A stretch of 64,000 bases of DNA from positions 372,001-436,000 of the forward strand of contig NZ_JBITMQ010000006.1 in assembly GCF_044466355.1 (NCBI RefSeq), read 5' to 3'. The translations under genes and the position numbers were made by a program. Of the stretch, positions 41,201 through 49,051 are shown piece by piece. Numbering within the stretch: position 1 is the stretch's first letter; every line of letters begins with the position of its first letter. Under the pieces are notes generated by a model that saw only the letters and a program-made list of their open reading frames with translations, ran no database searches and had not been told where the DNA came from. This DNA comes from Actinophytocola sp044466355. GTDB taxonomy: Bacteria > Actinomycetota > Actinomycetes > Mycobacteriales > Pseudonocardiaceae.

Positions 41201-44200
41201 CCGCGCAGCTCGACGAGCTGATCATCGAGAACCCGCTGGTGCTGAACGAGGGCCAGGCCACACAGCTGCAGGTGAACGTGTCCGGGCCGGACGACGACGG
41301 GGCGCGGTCGGTGACCGTCCACTCGCGACCCGACGGCGAGGAGGCCGCCGAGGGCGAGTGGACCCGGCACGCGGCGGGCACGCTGTCCAACCAGGTGCCC
41401 GCGCTGGTGCCGACGTTCGCGTCGTGGCCGCCGCCCGGCTCCACCGAGATCGACGTGACCGACCTGTACCCGAACCTCGCCGACGCGGGCTACGACTACG
41501 GCCCCGCGTTCCAGGGCCTGCGTGCCGCGTGGCGCAACGGCGACCAGGTGCTCGGCGAGGTCGCCCTGTCGGGCAAGCAGCGGGACGAGGCCGCCGCCTA
41601 CGGGCTGCACCCGGCGCTGCTCGACTCGGCACTGCACGCCATCGGCGCGGGTGCGCTGCTGGACGGTGCCGGGCACGTGCCGTTCCACTGGACCGGCGTG
41701 TCCCTGTACGCGACCGGTGCGCGGAGCCTGCGGGTGCTGGTGTCGTCGGCGGGTGAGGACACCGTCCACATCGACCTCGTCGACCAGAACGGCGCACCGG
41801 TCGCCAAGGTGGAGTCGCTGCTGCTGCGGCCGATCTCCGCCGAGCAGCTCGCCGCGCTGCGCAAGAACACGAACGACGACCCGCTGTTCGCCCTGGACTG
41901 GGTGGCGCCCGACGAGACCGGGGAGCCCGGCGCGACCGAGAGCTGGGCGGCCATCGGCGCCGTCGACGGCGTCACCTCCTACGACGACGTCGCCGCGATC
42001 GACGGGACGCCCGAGGTGGTCCTGCTCCCGGCCGCGGTGGAGGCGGCGGCGGACCTGCCCGCCGCGGTGCACGCCGAGAGCCTCCGGGTGCTCGGGCACC
42101 TGCAGGCGTGGCTCGCCGACGAGCGGTTCGCCGAGGCCAAGCTGGTCGTGGTGACCCGGCGCGCGGTCGCCGTGAGCGGTGGCGAAAAGGTCCGCGACCT
42201 GCCGTCTGCCGCGCTGTGGGGTCTGCTGCGCAGCGCCCAGACGGAGAACCCCGAGCGGTTCGTGCTGGTCGACCTCGGTGAGAAGGACGTGACCGCCGAC
42301 GCGGTGGCCGCCGCGCTCGCCACCGGTGAGGACCAGGTGGCCGTGCGGGCGGGCACCGTGCTCGTGCCGCGCCTGGCCCGCCGCACACCCGGTCTGGAGG
42401 CACCCGACACCGACGTGTGGCGCCTGCACACCACCGGCCGCACCATCTCCGACCTGGAGCTGGTGCCGGACGACCGGTTCGACGGCGACCTGCTGCCGAG
42501 CAAGGTCAAGGTCGCGGTCCGCACCTGTGCGCTCAACTTCCGCGACGTGTTCAACGTGCTCGGCCTCGCGCCCATGCACAACGGCCTCGGTCAGGAGGGT
42601 GCGGGCATCGTCCTCGAGGTCGGCTCGGCCGTCACGGACCTCAAGCCCGGCGACCGCGTGATGGGCATGTTCCCCGGCTCGATCGGCCCGGTCACGGTGA
42701 CCGACGTGGAGATGCTGGCGCCGCTGCCGGACACGTGGACCTTCGCCGAGGGCGCGTCGATCCCGCTGGTGTTCACCACCGCCTACCACGGCCTGCTGAA
42801 CCTCGCGCACATGAAGGCGGGGGAGCGGCTGCTGATCCACTCCGCCGCGGGCGGTGTGGGCCTGGCCGCGATCCAGCTGGCGCAGGCACGCGGCGTCGAG
42901 GTGTTCGGCACCGCCAGCAAGGGCAAGTGGGACACCCTGCGTGCCCTGGGCCTGGACGACGACCACATCGGCGACTCCCGCACCACGGAGTTCGAGGAGC
43001 GCTTCCGCGCCACCACCGACGGCGAGGGCGTCGACCTCGTCCTGAACTCGCTGACCGGCGAGTTCATCGAGGCCTCGTTCCGGCTGCTGCGCGAGGGCGG
43101 GCGGTTCCTGGAGATGGGCATCGCGGACCTGCGCGACCCCGAGGACGTCGCGAAGGCGCACCCGCACATCAGCTACCTGCCGTTCGAGCTGTTCGGCGCG
43201 CCGATCCACGTGATCGCGCCGGGCTGGTCGGCGGTCGCGGAGCTGGCGGCGCGCGGTGAGATCTCGCCGCTGCCGTTCACCGCGTGGGACGTGCGCCGCT
43301 CGCAGGAGTCGTTCCAGTTCTTCAGCCAGGCCAAGCAGATCGGCAAGGTCGTCATCACCGTGCCGCGCGAGGTCGACACCGACGGCACCGCGCTGATCAC
43401 CGGTGGCACCGGCACCCTGGGCGCCGCGGTCGCCCGGCACCTGATCACCGAGCACGGCATCAGGCACCTGGTCCTCACCAGCCGCCGCGGTCTCGCGGCG
43501 GACGGGGCGCCGGAGCTGGCGGCCGAGCTGACCGAGCTGGGCGCCGACGTCCGCATCGAGGCCTGCGACGCCGCCGACCGCGACGCGCTGGCCGCGCTGC
43601 TGGACTCGCTGGCGCACCCGCTCACGTCGGTGATCCACACGGCCGGTGTGCTGTCCGACGGTGTGCTCGCGTCGCAGGACGGCGACACGCTGGCCAAGGT
43701 CATGAAGCCCAAGGTGGACGCGGCCTGGAACCTGCACGAGCTGACCAAGGACCTCGACCTGTCGTCGTTCGTGCTGTTCTCCTCGGCCGCCGGCATCCTC
43801 GGTGGCCCCGGCCAGTCGAACTACGCGGCCGCGAACGCGTTCCTGGACGCGCTGGCACAGCACCGCCGCGACCAGGGCCTCCCGGCCACCTCGGTGGCGT
43901 GGGGCGTGTGGGCCGAGCGGTCCGGCATGACCGGGCACCTCGACGAGGCCGACCTGGCCCGCATGGCCCGCAGCGGCATGGAGCCCATCGAGCTGAGCCA
44001 GGGCATGGCGATGTTCGACAGCGCGGTCGCCGGTGACCACTCGATCCTGCTGGGTGTCGCGTTCGCCGCCGGAGCGCTGCGCAGGGGCGGCCCGGTGCCG
44101 CCGCTGTTCCGCGCGCTGGCCGGTGGCAACGGCCGCCGTGCGCAGGCCGCGGGCATCGCGAAGGACGACACGCTCGTCGAGCGGCTGTCGGTCATGCCGC

Positions 44201-44694
44201 CCGCCGAGCGGGAGCGGATGCTGCTCGACCTGGTCCGCGCGCAGGTGGCCGCCGTACTCGGCGTCGCGGACCCGGACACCGTCGAGCCGGAGCGGCCGTT
44301 CAAGGAGATCGGGTTCGACTCGCTCACCGCGGTCGAGCTGCGCAACCGCGTCAACGGCATCACCGGCCTGAAGCTCGCGCCGACGCTGGTCTTCGACTAC
44401 CCGACACCGGTCGCGCTCGCCGAGCAGCTGCGCGACGAGCTGGTCACCGACGACGTGGCCGTGCCGGTGCCGGTGCTCGCGGACCTGGGGCGGGTGGCCG
44501 AGGCCCTGAACGGGGTGCCGGTCGACGACGAGGAGGTGCGGGCCCGCGTGGACGCGGCGCTGCAGGAGCTGGTCGCGGCCTGGCAAGCGCTGCAGCCGCA
44601 GCGTTCGGACGGTCTGAAGGCCCGCCTGTCCACCGCCGAGTCGGCCGACGACCTGTTCGACCTGATCGACACGGAGCTGGGGAAAGCGAGCTGA
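38275..44694 (+). CDS. Monomodular fully reducing type I PKS, KS-AT-DH-ER-KR-ACP
   Basis: 2139 residues. Docking coiled coil (LVEALRESLRENDRLRKENQ), KS from residue 35 (Cys207 in DSACSSS, EAHGTAT, KSNISH with Ser replacing the usual Gly), AT (Ser647, HAFHSALM, malonyl type), DH (His950 in HKVQGATLAPG), ER at about 1380-1690 with the NADPH loop HSAAGGVGLAAIQLA near 1522, KR from about 1704 (LSD in place of LDD, YAAAN) and ACP Ser2016. The module should give a fully saturated unit. The C-terminal docking helix ends DLFDLIDTELG. The ATG at 38275 is preferred over the one at 38269 because GGAG ends directly at 38268. The next PKS gene starts one base after the stop, so the two are coupled. Confidence 0.96.
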   Translation: MTTSSEQLVEALRESLRENDRLRKENQRLVSDAREPIAIIGMACRLPGGVTSPADLWDLLSEKRTGVSEFPTDRGWDIERVYDPTPGQKGKTYVNRGGFLQGAGNFDPEFFGISPREALAMDPQQRLLLETSWEAIENARIDPGALRGSKTSVYAGCMYHDYIGDYFDMPEHLSGFLVTGTTGSILSGRVSYTLGLEGSSIVLDSACSSSLSAVHLATQALRDRECSLALAGGVTVLGQPYSFVEFSQQGGLSPDGVCRSFAKGAEGTGWGEGVGVVLLERLSDAQRNGRRILAVIRGSAVNQDGASNGLTAPNGPAQQRVIADALADADLRPGDIDAVEAHGTATSIGDPIEAQAMMASYGSSHSPDRPLWLGSVKSNISHAQAGAGVAGLIKMVLALRHEELPATLHVDEPTPEVDWSAGTVRLLTEPQPWPSRETPRRAGVSSFGISGTNAHLIIEEAPREDADADGTPYEGPVAWTLSAKTAESLRRQAERLRSIVTSDERLRPADVGLSLVSTRGLYDHRAAVVGTTRDELLAGLDALRDGTGITGTPGGGKVAFLFTGQGAQRAGMGAELYARFPVFAAAFDEVAEHLDPLLERPIREVIADGDGLDETRYTQPALFAVEVALFRLLESWGVTPDFVCGHSIGELAAAHVAGVLTLTEACVVVAARGALMQALPTGGAMVAIHATEEEVTPHLNDAVQIAAINGPSSIVISGDESAALAVAAHFEEQGRRVKQLTVSHAFHSALMNPMLPEFRTVTAGVAYHEPTIPVVSNVTGRIATAEQFASPDYWVEHVRAAVRFCDGVRTLADAGVTTFVEVGPSGVLTGMAAECLDEDAVTIVPALRKDRPEPHAVLTAAATLWARGASVDRAAAYAGTDATLVDLPTYAFEHKHYWITRTGTGGNIRSAGLDAAQHPVLGAVVSPVDSDSFVLTGRISPSTHTWLADHKVQGATLAPGTLFVELAIKAGTIAGAAQLDELIIENPLVLNEGQATQLQVNVSGPDDDGARSVTVHSRPDGEEAAEGEWTRHAAGTLSNQVPALVPTFASWPPPGSTEIDVTDLYPNLADAGYDYGPAFQGLRAAWRNGDQVLGEVALSGKQRDEAAAYGLHPALLDSALHAIGAGALLDGAGHVPFHWTGVSLYATGARSLRVLVSSAGEDTVHIDLVDQNGAPVAKVESLLLRPISAEQLAALRKNTNDDPLFALDWVAPDETGEPGATESWAAIGAVDGVTSYDDVAAIDGTPEVVLLPAAVEAAADLPAAVHAESLRVLGHLQAWLADERFAEAKLVVVTRRAVAVSGGEKVRDLPSAALWGLLRSAQTENPERFVLVDLGEKDVTADAVAAALATGEDQVAVRAGTVLVPRLARRTPGLEAPDTDVWRLHTTGRTISDLELVPDDRFDGDLLPSKVKVAVRTCALNFRDVFNVLGLAPMHNGLGQEGAGIVLEVGSAVTDLKPGDRVMGMFPGSIGPVTVTDVEMLAPLPDTWTFAEGASIPLVFTTAYHGLLNLAHMKAGERLLIHSAAGGVGLAAIQLAQARGVEVFGTASKGKWDTLRALGLDDDHIGDSRTTEFEERFRATTDGEGVDLVLNSLTGEFIEASFRLLREGGRFLEMGIADLRDPEDVAKAHPHISYLPFELFGAPIHVIAPGWSAVAELAARGEISPLPFTAWDVRRSQESFQFFSQAKQIGKVVITVPREVDTDGTALITGGTGTLGAAVARHLITEHGIRHLVLTSRRGLAADGAPELAAELTELGADVRIEACDAADRDALAALLDSLAHPLTSVIHTAGVLSDGVLASQDGDTLAKVMKPKVDAAWNLHELTKDLDLSSFVLFSSAAGILGGPGQSNYAAANAFLDALAQHRRDQGLPATSVAWGVWAERSGMTGHLDEADLARMARSGMEPIELSQGMAMFDSAVAGDHSILLGVAFAAGALRRGGPVPPLFRALAGGNGRRAQAAGIAKDDTLVERLSVMPPAERERMLLDLVRAQVAAVLGVADPDTVEPERPFKEIGFDSLTAVELRNRVNGITGLKLAPTLVFDYPTPVALAEQLRDELVTDDVAVPVPVLADLGRVAEALNGVPVDDEEVRARVDAALQELVAAWQALQPQRSDGLKARLSTAESADDLFDLIDTELGKAS

Positions 44695-44695
44695 C

Positions 44696-47122
44696 ATGAC
44701 ACTCCCTGAAGGAAATTCCGGGGAGGCGGGACAGTCTCAGAGCCGGGAACAGAAGCTGGTCGAGTACCTCAAGCGTGTTACCGGCGACCTGGTCGAGGCC
44801 AAGGAGCGGCTGGCCGCGGTGGAGTCCGCGGCCACCCAGCCGCTCGCCGTGGTCGGGATGTCCTGCCGGCTGCCGGGCGGGGGCGACACCCCCGCTCGGT
44901 ACTGGCAAGCCCTCCAGGACGGCGTCGACGCGATGGCCGAGGTGCCGCCCGACCGGTGGCGTGCCGAGGACTACTACGACCCGGACCCCACCAAGCCCGG
45001 CAAGGCGTACACGCAGCGCGGCGGGTTCCTGCCCGACATCGCGGGCTGGGACGCGGCCTTCTTCGGCATCTCGCCGCAGGAGGCGCTGCGCATCGACCCG
45101 CAGCACCGGCTGCTGTTCGAGCTGGTGTGGGAGGCCCTGGAGGACGCGGGCATCCCGGCGGAGTCGTTGAAGGGCACCAGGACGGGCGTGTTCCTCGGTC
45201 TGGTCGACTCGCGGCAGTACCTGCAGCTGGAGGCTGAGGCCGAAGGCGTGGCGTGCGTCGACGACCCGTACCTCACCATGGGCGGGTCGGCGAGCGCCGC
45301 CGCCGGGCGCCTCGCCTACCAGTTCGACCTGCGCGGGCCGGTCATGACCGTCGACACCGCGTGCTCGTCGTCGCTGGTCGCGCTCGACCTCGCGGTGGCG
45401 AGCCTGCGCCGCGGCGAGGTGGACCACGCCATCGTGTGCTCCAGCTCGGCGATCATCCACCCCATCTACTTCGTGCAGTTCGCGAAGATGGGCATGCTCG
45501 CCCCGGACGGCAGGGCGAAGGTGTTCGACGAGGCCGGGAACGGCTACACGCTCGGCGAGGGCGGCGGCGCCGTGATCCTCACCCGTGCCGCCGACGCCGG
45601 TGACCGCCGGGTGCACGCGCTGATCCGCGGCTCCGCCGTGAACTCCGACGGCCGCAGCAACGGCCTGACCGCGCCGAACAAGGTCGCGCAGATCGCGGTG
45701 CTGCGGACCGCGCTCGCCGATTCGGGCCTGAAGCCCGACGAGATCGACTTCCTGGAGTCGCAGGGCACCGGCAGCGCGCTCGGCGACGCCATCGAGTTCG
45801 GCGCGCTGCTGGAGGTCTTCGGTGACCGGGCCGCCGACCACCCGCTGCTGGTGGGTGCGGTGAAGGCCAACATCGGTCACCTGGTCGCGTCGTCCGGGCT
45901 CGCCAGCCTGATCAAGGCGATCCAGGCGGTCAAGCACGGCGAGGTGCCGGGCAACCTGCACCTGACCAAGCCGAACCCGGTCGTCACGCTCGACGGCCCG
46001 GTGCGGCCCGTGCAGGGCAACCAGCCGCTGCCCGCCTCGCCGGACGCACCCCGTCGCGCGGGGATCAGCGCGTTCGGCTGGTCCGGCACGAACGCACACG
46101 TGATCATCGAGCAGGCGCCGCCCGTCGAGGTCGTGCCCACTCCGGAGCACGACTGGCAGCTGCTCACGCTGTCCGCCGCGAGCGAGGCCGGGCTGGTCGC
46201 ACTCGCCACCGCACTCGCCGACCACCTGGAGTCCACACCGGACCTCGTGCTGGCCGACGTCGCCCACACCGTCCAGTCGGGACGTGCCGCGCTGCGGGTG
46301 CGGAAGGCGCTGGTGTGCAAGGACATTGCGGACGCCGTCACGCAGCTGCGGTCCGAGTTCTCCGGCACGCAGGCACCGGCGGGCAAGCAGGCGCTCGGGT
46401 TCGTGCCGGGCGGTGACTGGGCGACGGGCCTCGCGGCGGCCGAGCCCGCGTTCGACGCCGACGACCCGGTGGCGTCGCTCGGCAGGCTGCTGCCGATCGC
46501 CGCGACCGGCAGTGCCGCCGAGGTGGCCGGACGGGTGGACGTGGTCCTCGCGGCCGAACCCGGCGCCGGTCAGGTCGCGCTGCGCACGGACCGGCCAGGG
46601 TGGCTCGCAACCCTCGGCGAGCTGTGGGAGCGAGGCGTCCCGGTGACGTGGCCCCGTGCGGGACAGTTCGTCGACCTGCCGACGTATCCCTTCCAGCGCA
46701 CCAGGTTCTGGCCGCAGTACACGCCGACGCCGTTCGTGCAGGAGACGCCGGTCAACGCCGAGCGCTTCCCGCGGCCGGACCTGCGGACGTCGTTCCTGCC
46801 GCCACGCACCCCGACCGAGCGCACGGTCACCCAGGCGTGGGAGGAACACCTCGGCATCGAGGCCATCGGCGTCAACGACCCGTTCTTCGAGCTGGGCGGC
46901 ACGTCGATGATCGGCGTCGCGGTCGTGTCCCGGCTGGCGAAGGAGTTCGACGTCGAGCTGACCCCGGCCAGCCTGTTCGAGCGGCCGACCCCGGCCCAGT
47001 TCGCCGAGCTGCTCGACTCGCTCACCGCCGAGGCACCGGCCCGTCCGTCCGCTGTGGACGCACAAGCCGCGCGTGGTGCGCGCAGGCGGGCGATGGCGCA
47101 GGCACGCAAGGGGGCGGCATGA
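44696..47122 (+). CDS. AT-less PKS protein with His-deficient KS: KS0-(AT remnant)-ACP
   Basis: 808 residues. Docking helix near 20-45 (KLVEYLKRVTGDLVEAKERL), KS about 47-480, a shortened linker region, and a carrier domain with Ser737 in FFELGGTSM. The KS keeps the nucleophile (Cys223, DTACSSS) and the second His (His395, KANIGH), but the first catalytic His of EAHGTGT is Gln356 (ESQGTGS). Such KSs usually can accept acyl chains but not elongate them. No AT domain is present: only about 90 residues of weakly AT-like sequence precede the post-AT linker FVDLPTYPFQRTRFW. The carrier has the GGTS form common in hybrid PKS/NRPS systems, unlike the GFDSL form in the other modules. It overlaps the next KS gene by 4 bases (ATGA). 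Confidence 0.93.
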   Translation: MTLPEGNSGEAGQSQSREQKLVEYLKRVTGDLVEAKERLAAVESAATQPLAVVGMSCRLPGGGDTPARYWQALQDGVDAMAEVPPDRWRAEDYYDPDPTKPGKAYTQRGGFLPDIAGWDAAFFGISPQEALRIDPQHRLLFELVWEALEDAGIPAESLKGTRTGVFLGLVDSRQYLQLEAEAEGVACVDDPYLTMGGSASAAAGRLAYQFDLRGPVMTVDTACSSSLVALDLAVASLRRGEVDHAIVCSSSAIIHPIYFVQFAKMGMLAPDGRAKVFDEAGNGYTLGEGGGAVILTRAADAGDRRVHALIRGSAVNSDGRSNGLTAPNKVAQIAVLRTALADSGLKPDEIDFLESQGTGSALGDAIEFGALLEVFGDRAADHPLLVGAVKANIGHLVASSGLASLIKAIQAVKHGEVPGNLHLTKPNPVVTLDGPVRPVQGNQPLPASPDAPRRAGISAFGWSGTNAHVIIEQAPPVEVVPTPEHDWQLLTLSAASEAGLVALATALADHLESTPDLVLADVAHTVQSGRAALRVRKALVCKDIADAVTQLRSEFSGTQAPAGKQALGFVPGGDWATGLAAAEPAFDADDPVASLGRLLPIAATGSAAEVAGRVDVVLAAEPGAGQVALRTDRPGWLATLGELWERGVPVTWPRAGQFVDLPTYPFQRTRFWPQYTPTPFVQETPVNAERFPRPDLRTSFLPPRTPTERTVTQAWEEHLGIEAIGVNDPFFELGGTSMIGVAVVSRLAKEFDVELTPASLFERPTPAQFAELLDSLTAEAPARPSAVDAQAARGARRRAMAQARKGAA

Positions 47123-49026
47123 CCGCCCCGCTCGACTCCGACAACGACATCGCGATCGTCGGCATGGCCGGGCAGTTCCCCGGCAGCCGCGACGTCGACG
47201 AGTTGTGGCGGAACCTGCGGGACGGCAGGGAATGCGTCACCTGGTTCAGCCGTGAGGAGTTGCTCGCCGCCGGTGAGGACCCGGAGCTGGTCGCCGACCC
47301 CGCGTACGTGCCCGCCGCGGCCGTCCTGGACGACATCGAGCTGTTCGACAACGGCTTCTTCGGCTACCCGGCGCACGAGGCCGCGCTGATGGACCCGCAG
47401 CAGCGGCTGTTCCTCGAGAACTGCTGGCACGCGCTGGAGGACGCGGGCATCGACCCGGACCGCGCGCCGGGGCTCGTCGGCGTGTACGCGGGCAGCCAGA
47501 TGAGCACCTACATGATCTACAACCTGATCCAGCACAAGGAACTGGTCGCGGGCGCCGGGAAGCTCGCGATCGGGTTGTGCAACGACAAGGACTCGCTGAC
47601 CAGCCGCGTGTCCCACACGCTCGGGCTGACCGGCCCGAGCGTCGGCGTGCAGGCGTACTGCGCGACGTCGCTCGTCGCCGTGTCGGTGGCGTGCTCGAGC
47701 CTCATGACCGGCGAGTGCGACGTCGCGCTCGCGGGCGGGGTGGCCATCGAGGTGCCGCACCGCGTCGGCTACCGGTACGAGCCGGGCGGCACGTCGTCGC
47801 CCGACGGCCGGTGCCGCGCGTTCGACGAGGCGGGCGAGGGCACCCCGCACGGCACCGGCAACGGGCTCGGCGTCGTGGTGCTGCGCAGGCTCGCGGACGC
47901 GGTCGCCGACGGGGACCGGATCTACGGCGTCATCCGCGGCTGGGCGGTCAACCACGACGGCGCCGCCAAGGCCGCGTGGGTGGCGCCCGGTGTGCAGGGT
48001 CAGGCCGGGGTCGTGGCGGAAGCGCTCGCGGCCGCCGGTCTCGAACCGTCCGATGTGGACTACCTGGAGGCGCACGGCACCGGCACCGCACTGGGCGACA
48101 CGATCGAGGTGTCCGCGCTGCACCAGGTGTTCGGCGACACGCCGCTCGCACTCGGCTCCGTGAAGCCGAACCTGGGCCACCTCGACCGGGCGGCCGGGGT
48201 GGCGGGCCTGATCAAGGTCGCGCTGGCGCTGACACACGAGGAGATCCCGGCGACGATCAACCACAGCAAGCCCAACGCGCAGCTCGCCCGCACCCGCATG
48301 GAGGTCGTCACCGAACGACGGCCGTGGCGCCGAGGCGACCGGCCGCGCCGGGCGGGTGTGAGTGCCTTCGGGCTGGGTGGCGCGAACGCGCACGTGGTGG
48401 TGGAGGAAGCGCCGTCGCTGCCGCGTGCGGAGCGGTTGCCGGACCGCACGCAGCAGGTGCTGGTGTGGTCGGCGCGAACGGCCGAGGCGGCCGACGCGTT
48501 CGGCGACCGGCTGGCGTCGTTGCTTGAATCGTCCGATGTGGACCTCGCGGACGTGGCGTACACGCTGCAGACCGGACGGCGGGTGTTCCAGCACCGCGGG
48601 GCCGCGGTCGTGTCGGCCACGGGGGAGTTCGCCGCGGTGCTCCGCGGCACCGACGCCCACGTCGGCCGCCCGGTCGTGTTCCGGTACAGCGGAGCACAGC
48701 CGACGGCCGACGAGGACCTGTACCGGACCGAGCCGTTCTACCGGAACGCGTTCGACGAGTGCCTCGACCATGGGCGCGCGCTGGGCAGGTTGCTGGAGCA
48801 TTGGGGTGTACGGCAGGGAGAGTCCGACCTGGTCGTGACGCTGCCGGGCACGGAAAGCGCGGCCGAGGTCCTCGCGCGGTTGTGGCTCGCCGGTGCGGAC
48901 GTCGACTGGCACGCCTACCACGAGGGGCGGAGCCCGAGGAAGGTCTCCGTGCCGAAGTACAGCTTCCAGCGCAGCCGGCACTGGATAGACCCGCCGACGG
49001 ACGCGGCGGTCGGCCGAGCGATCTGA
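47119..49026 (+). CDS. Stand-alone AT-less ketosynthase with vestigial AT
   Basis: 635 residues and no docking helix. KS about 10-440 with all three catalytic residues: Cys181 in the unusual context QAYCATSLVAV, His319 in EAHGTGT and His354 in KPNLGH. The segment NDKDSLTSRVSHTLGLTGPS resembles KSs of mixed PKS/NRPS lines rather than the actinobacterial modular KSs of the other modules. After the KS, VVFRYSGAQP and LYRTEPFYRNAFDECLD look like the first strand and helix of an AT. The AT active-site Ser is gone, and the sequence jumps to the post-AT linker (VSVPKYSFQRSRHWI). No ACP or TE follows. It is coupled to the previous gene by ATGA and probably works with it on the chain end. Confidence 0.92.
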   Translation: MTAPLDSDNDIAIVGMAGQFPGSRDVDELWRNLRDGRECVTWFSREELLAAGEDPELVADPAYVPAAAVLDDIELFDNGFFGYPAHEAALMDPQQRLFLENCWHALEDAGIDPDRAPGLVGVYAGSQMSTYMIYNLIQHKELVAGAGKLAIGLCNDKDSLTSRVSHTLGLTGPSVGVQAYCATSLVAVSVACSSLMTGECDVALAGGVAIEVPHRVGYRYEPGGTSSPDGRCRAFDEAGEGTPHGTGNGLGVVVLRRLADAVADGDRIYGVIRGWAVNHDGAAKAAWVAPGVQGQAGVVAEALAAAGLEPSDVDYLEAHGTGTALGDTIEVSALHQVFGDTPLALGSVKPNLGHLDRAAGVAGLIKVALALTHEEIPATINHSKPNAQLARTRMEVVTERRPWRRGDRPRRAGVSAFGLGGANAHVVVEEAPSLPRAERLPDRTQQVLVWSARTAEAADAFGDRLASLLESSDVDLADVAYTLQTGRRVFQHRGAAVVSATGEFAAVLRGTDAHVGRPVVFRYSGAQPTADEDLYRTEPFYRNAFDECLDHGRALGRLLEHWGVRQGESDLVVTLPGTESAAEVLARLWLAGADVDWHAYHEGRSPRKVSVPKYSFQRSRHWIDPPTDAAVGRAI

Positions 49027-49051
49027 ACCCGCACCCGGAAGGACGAGACAC

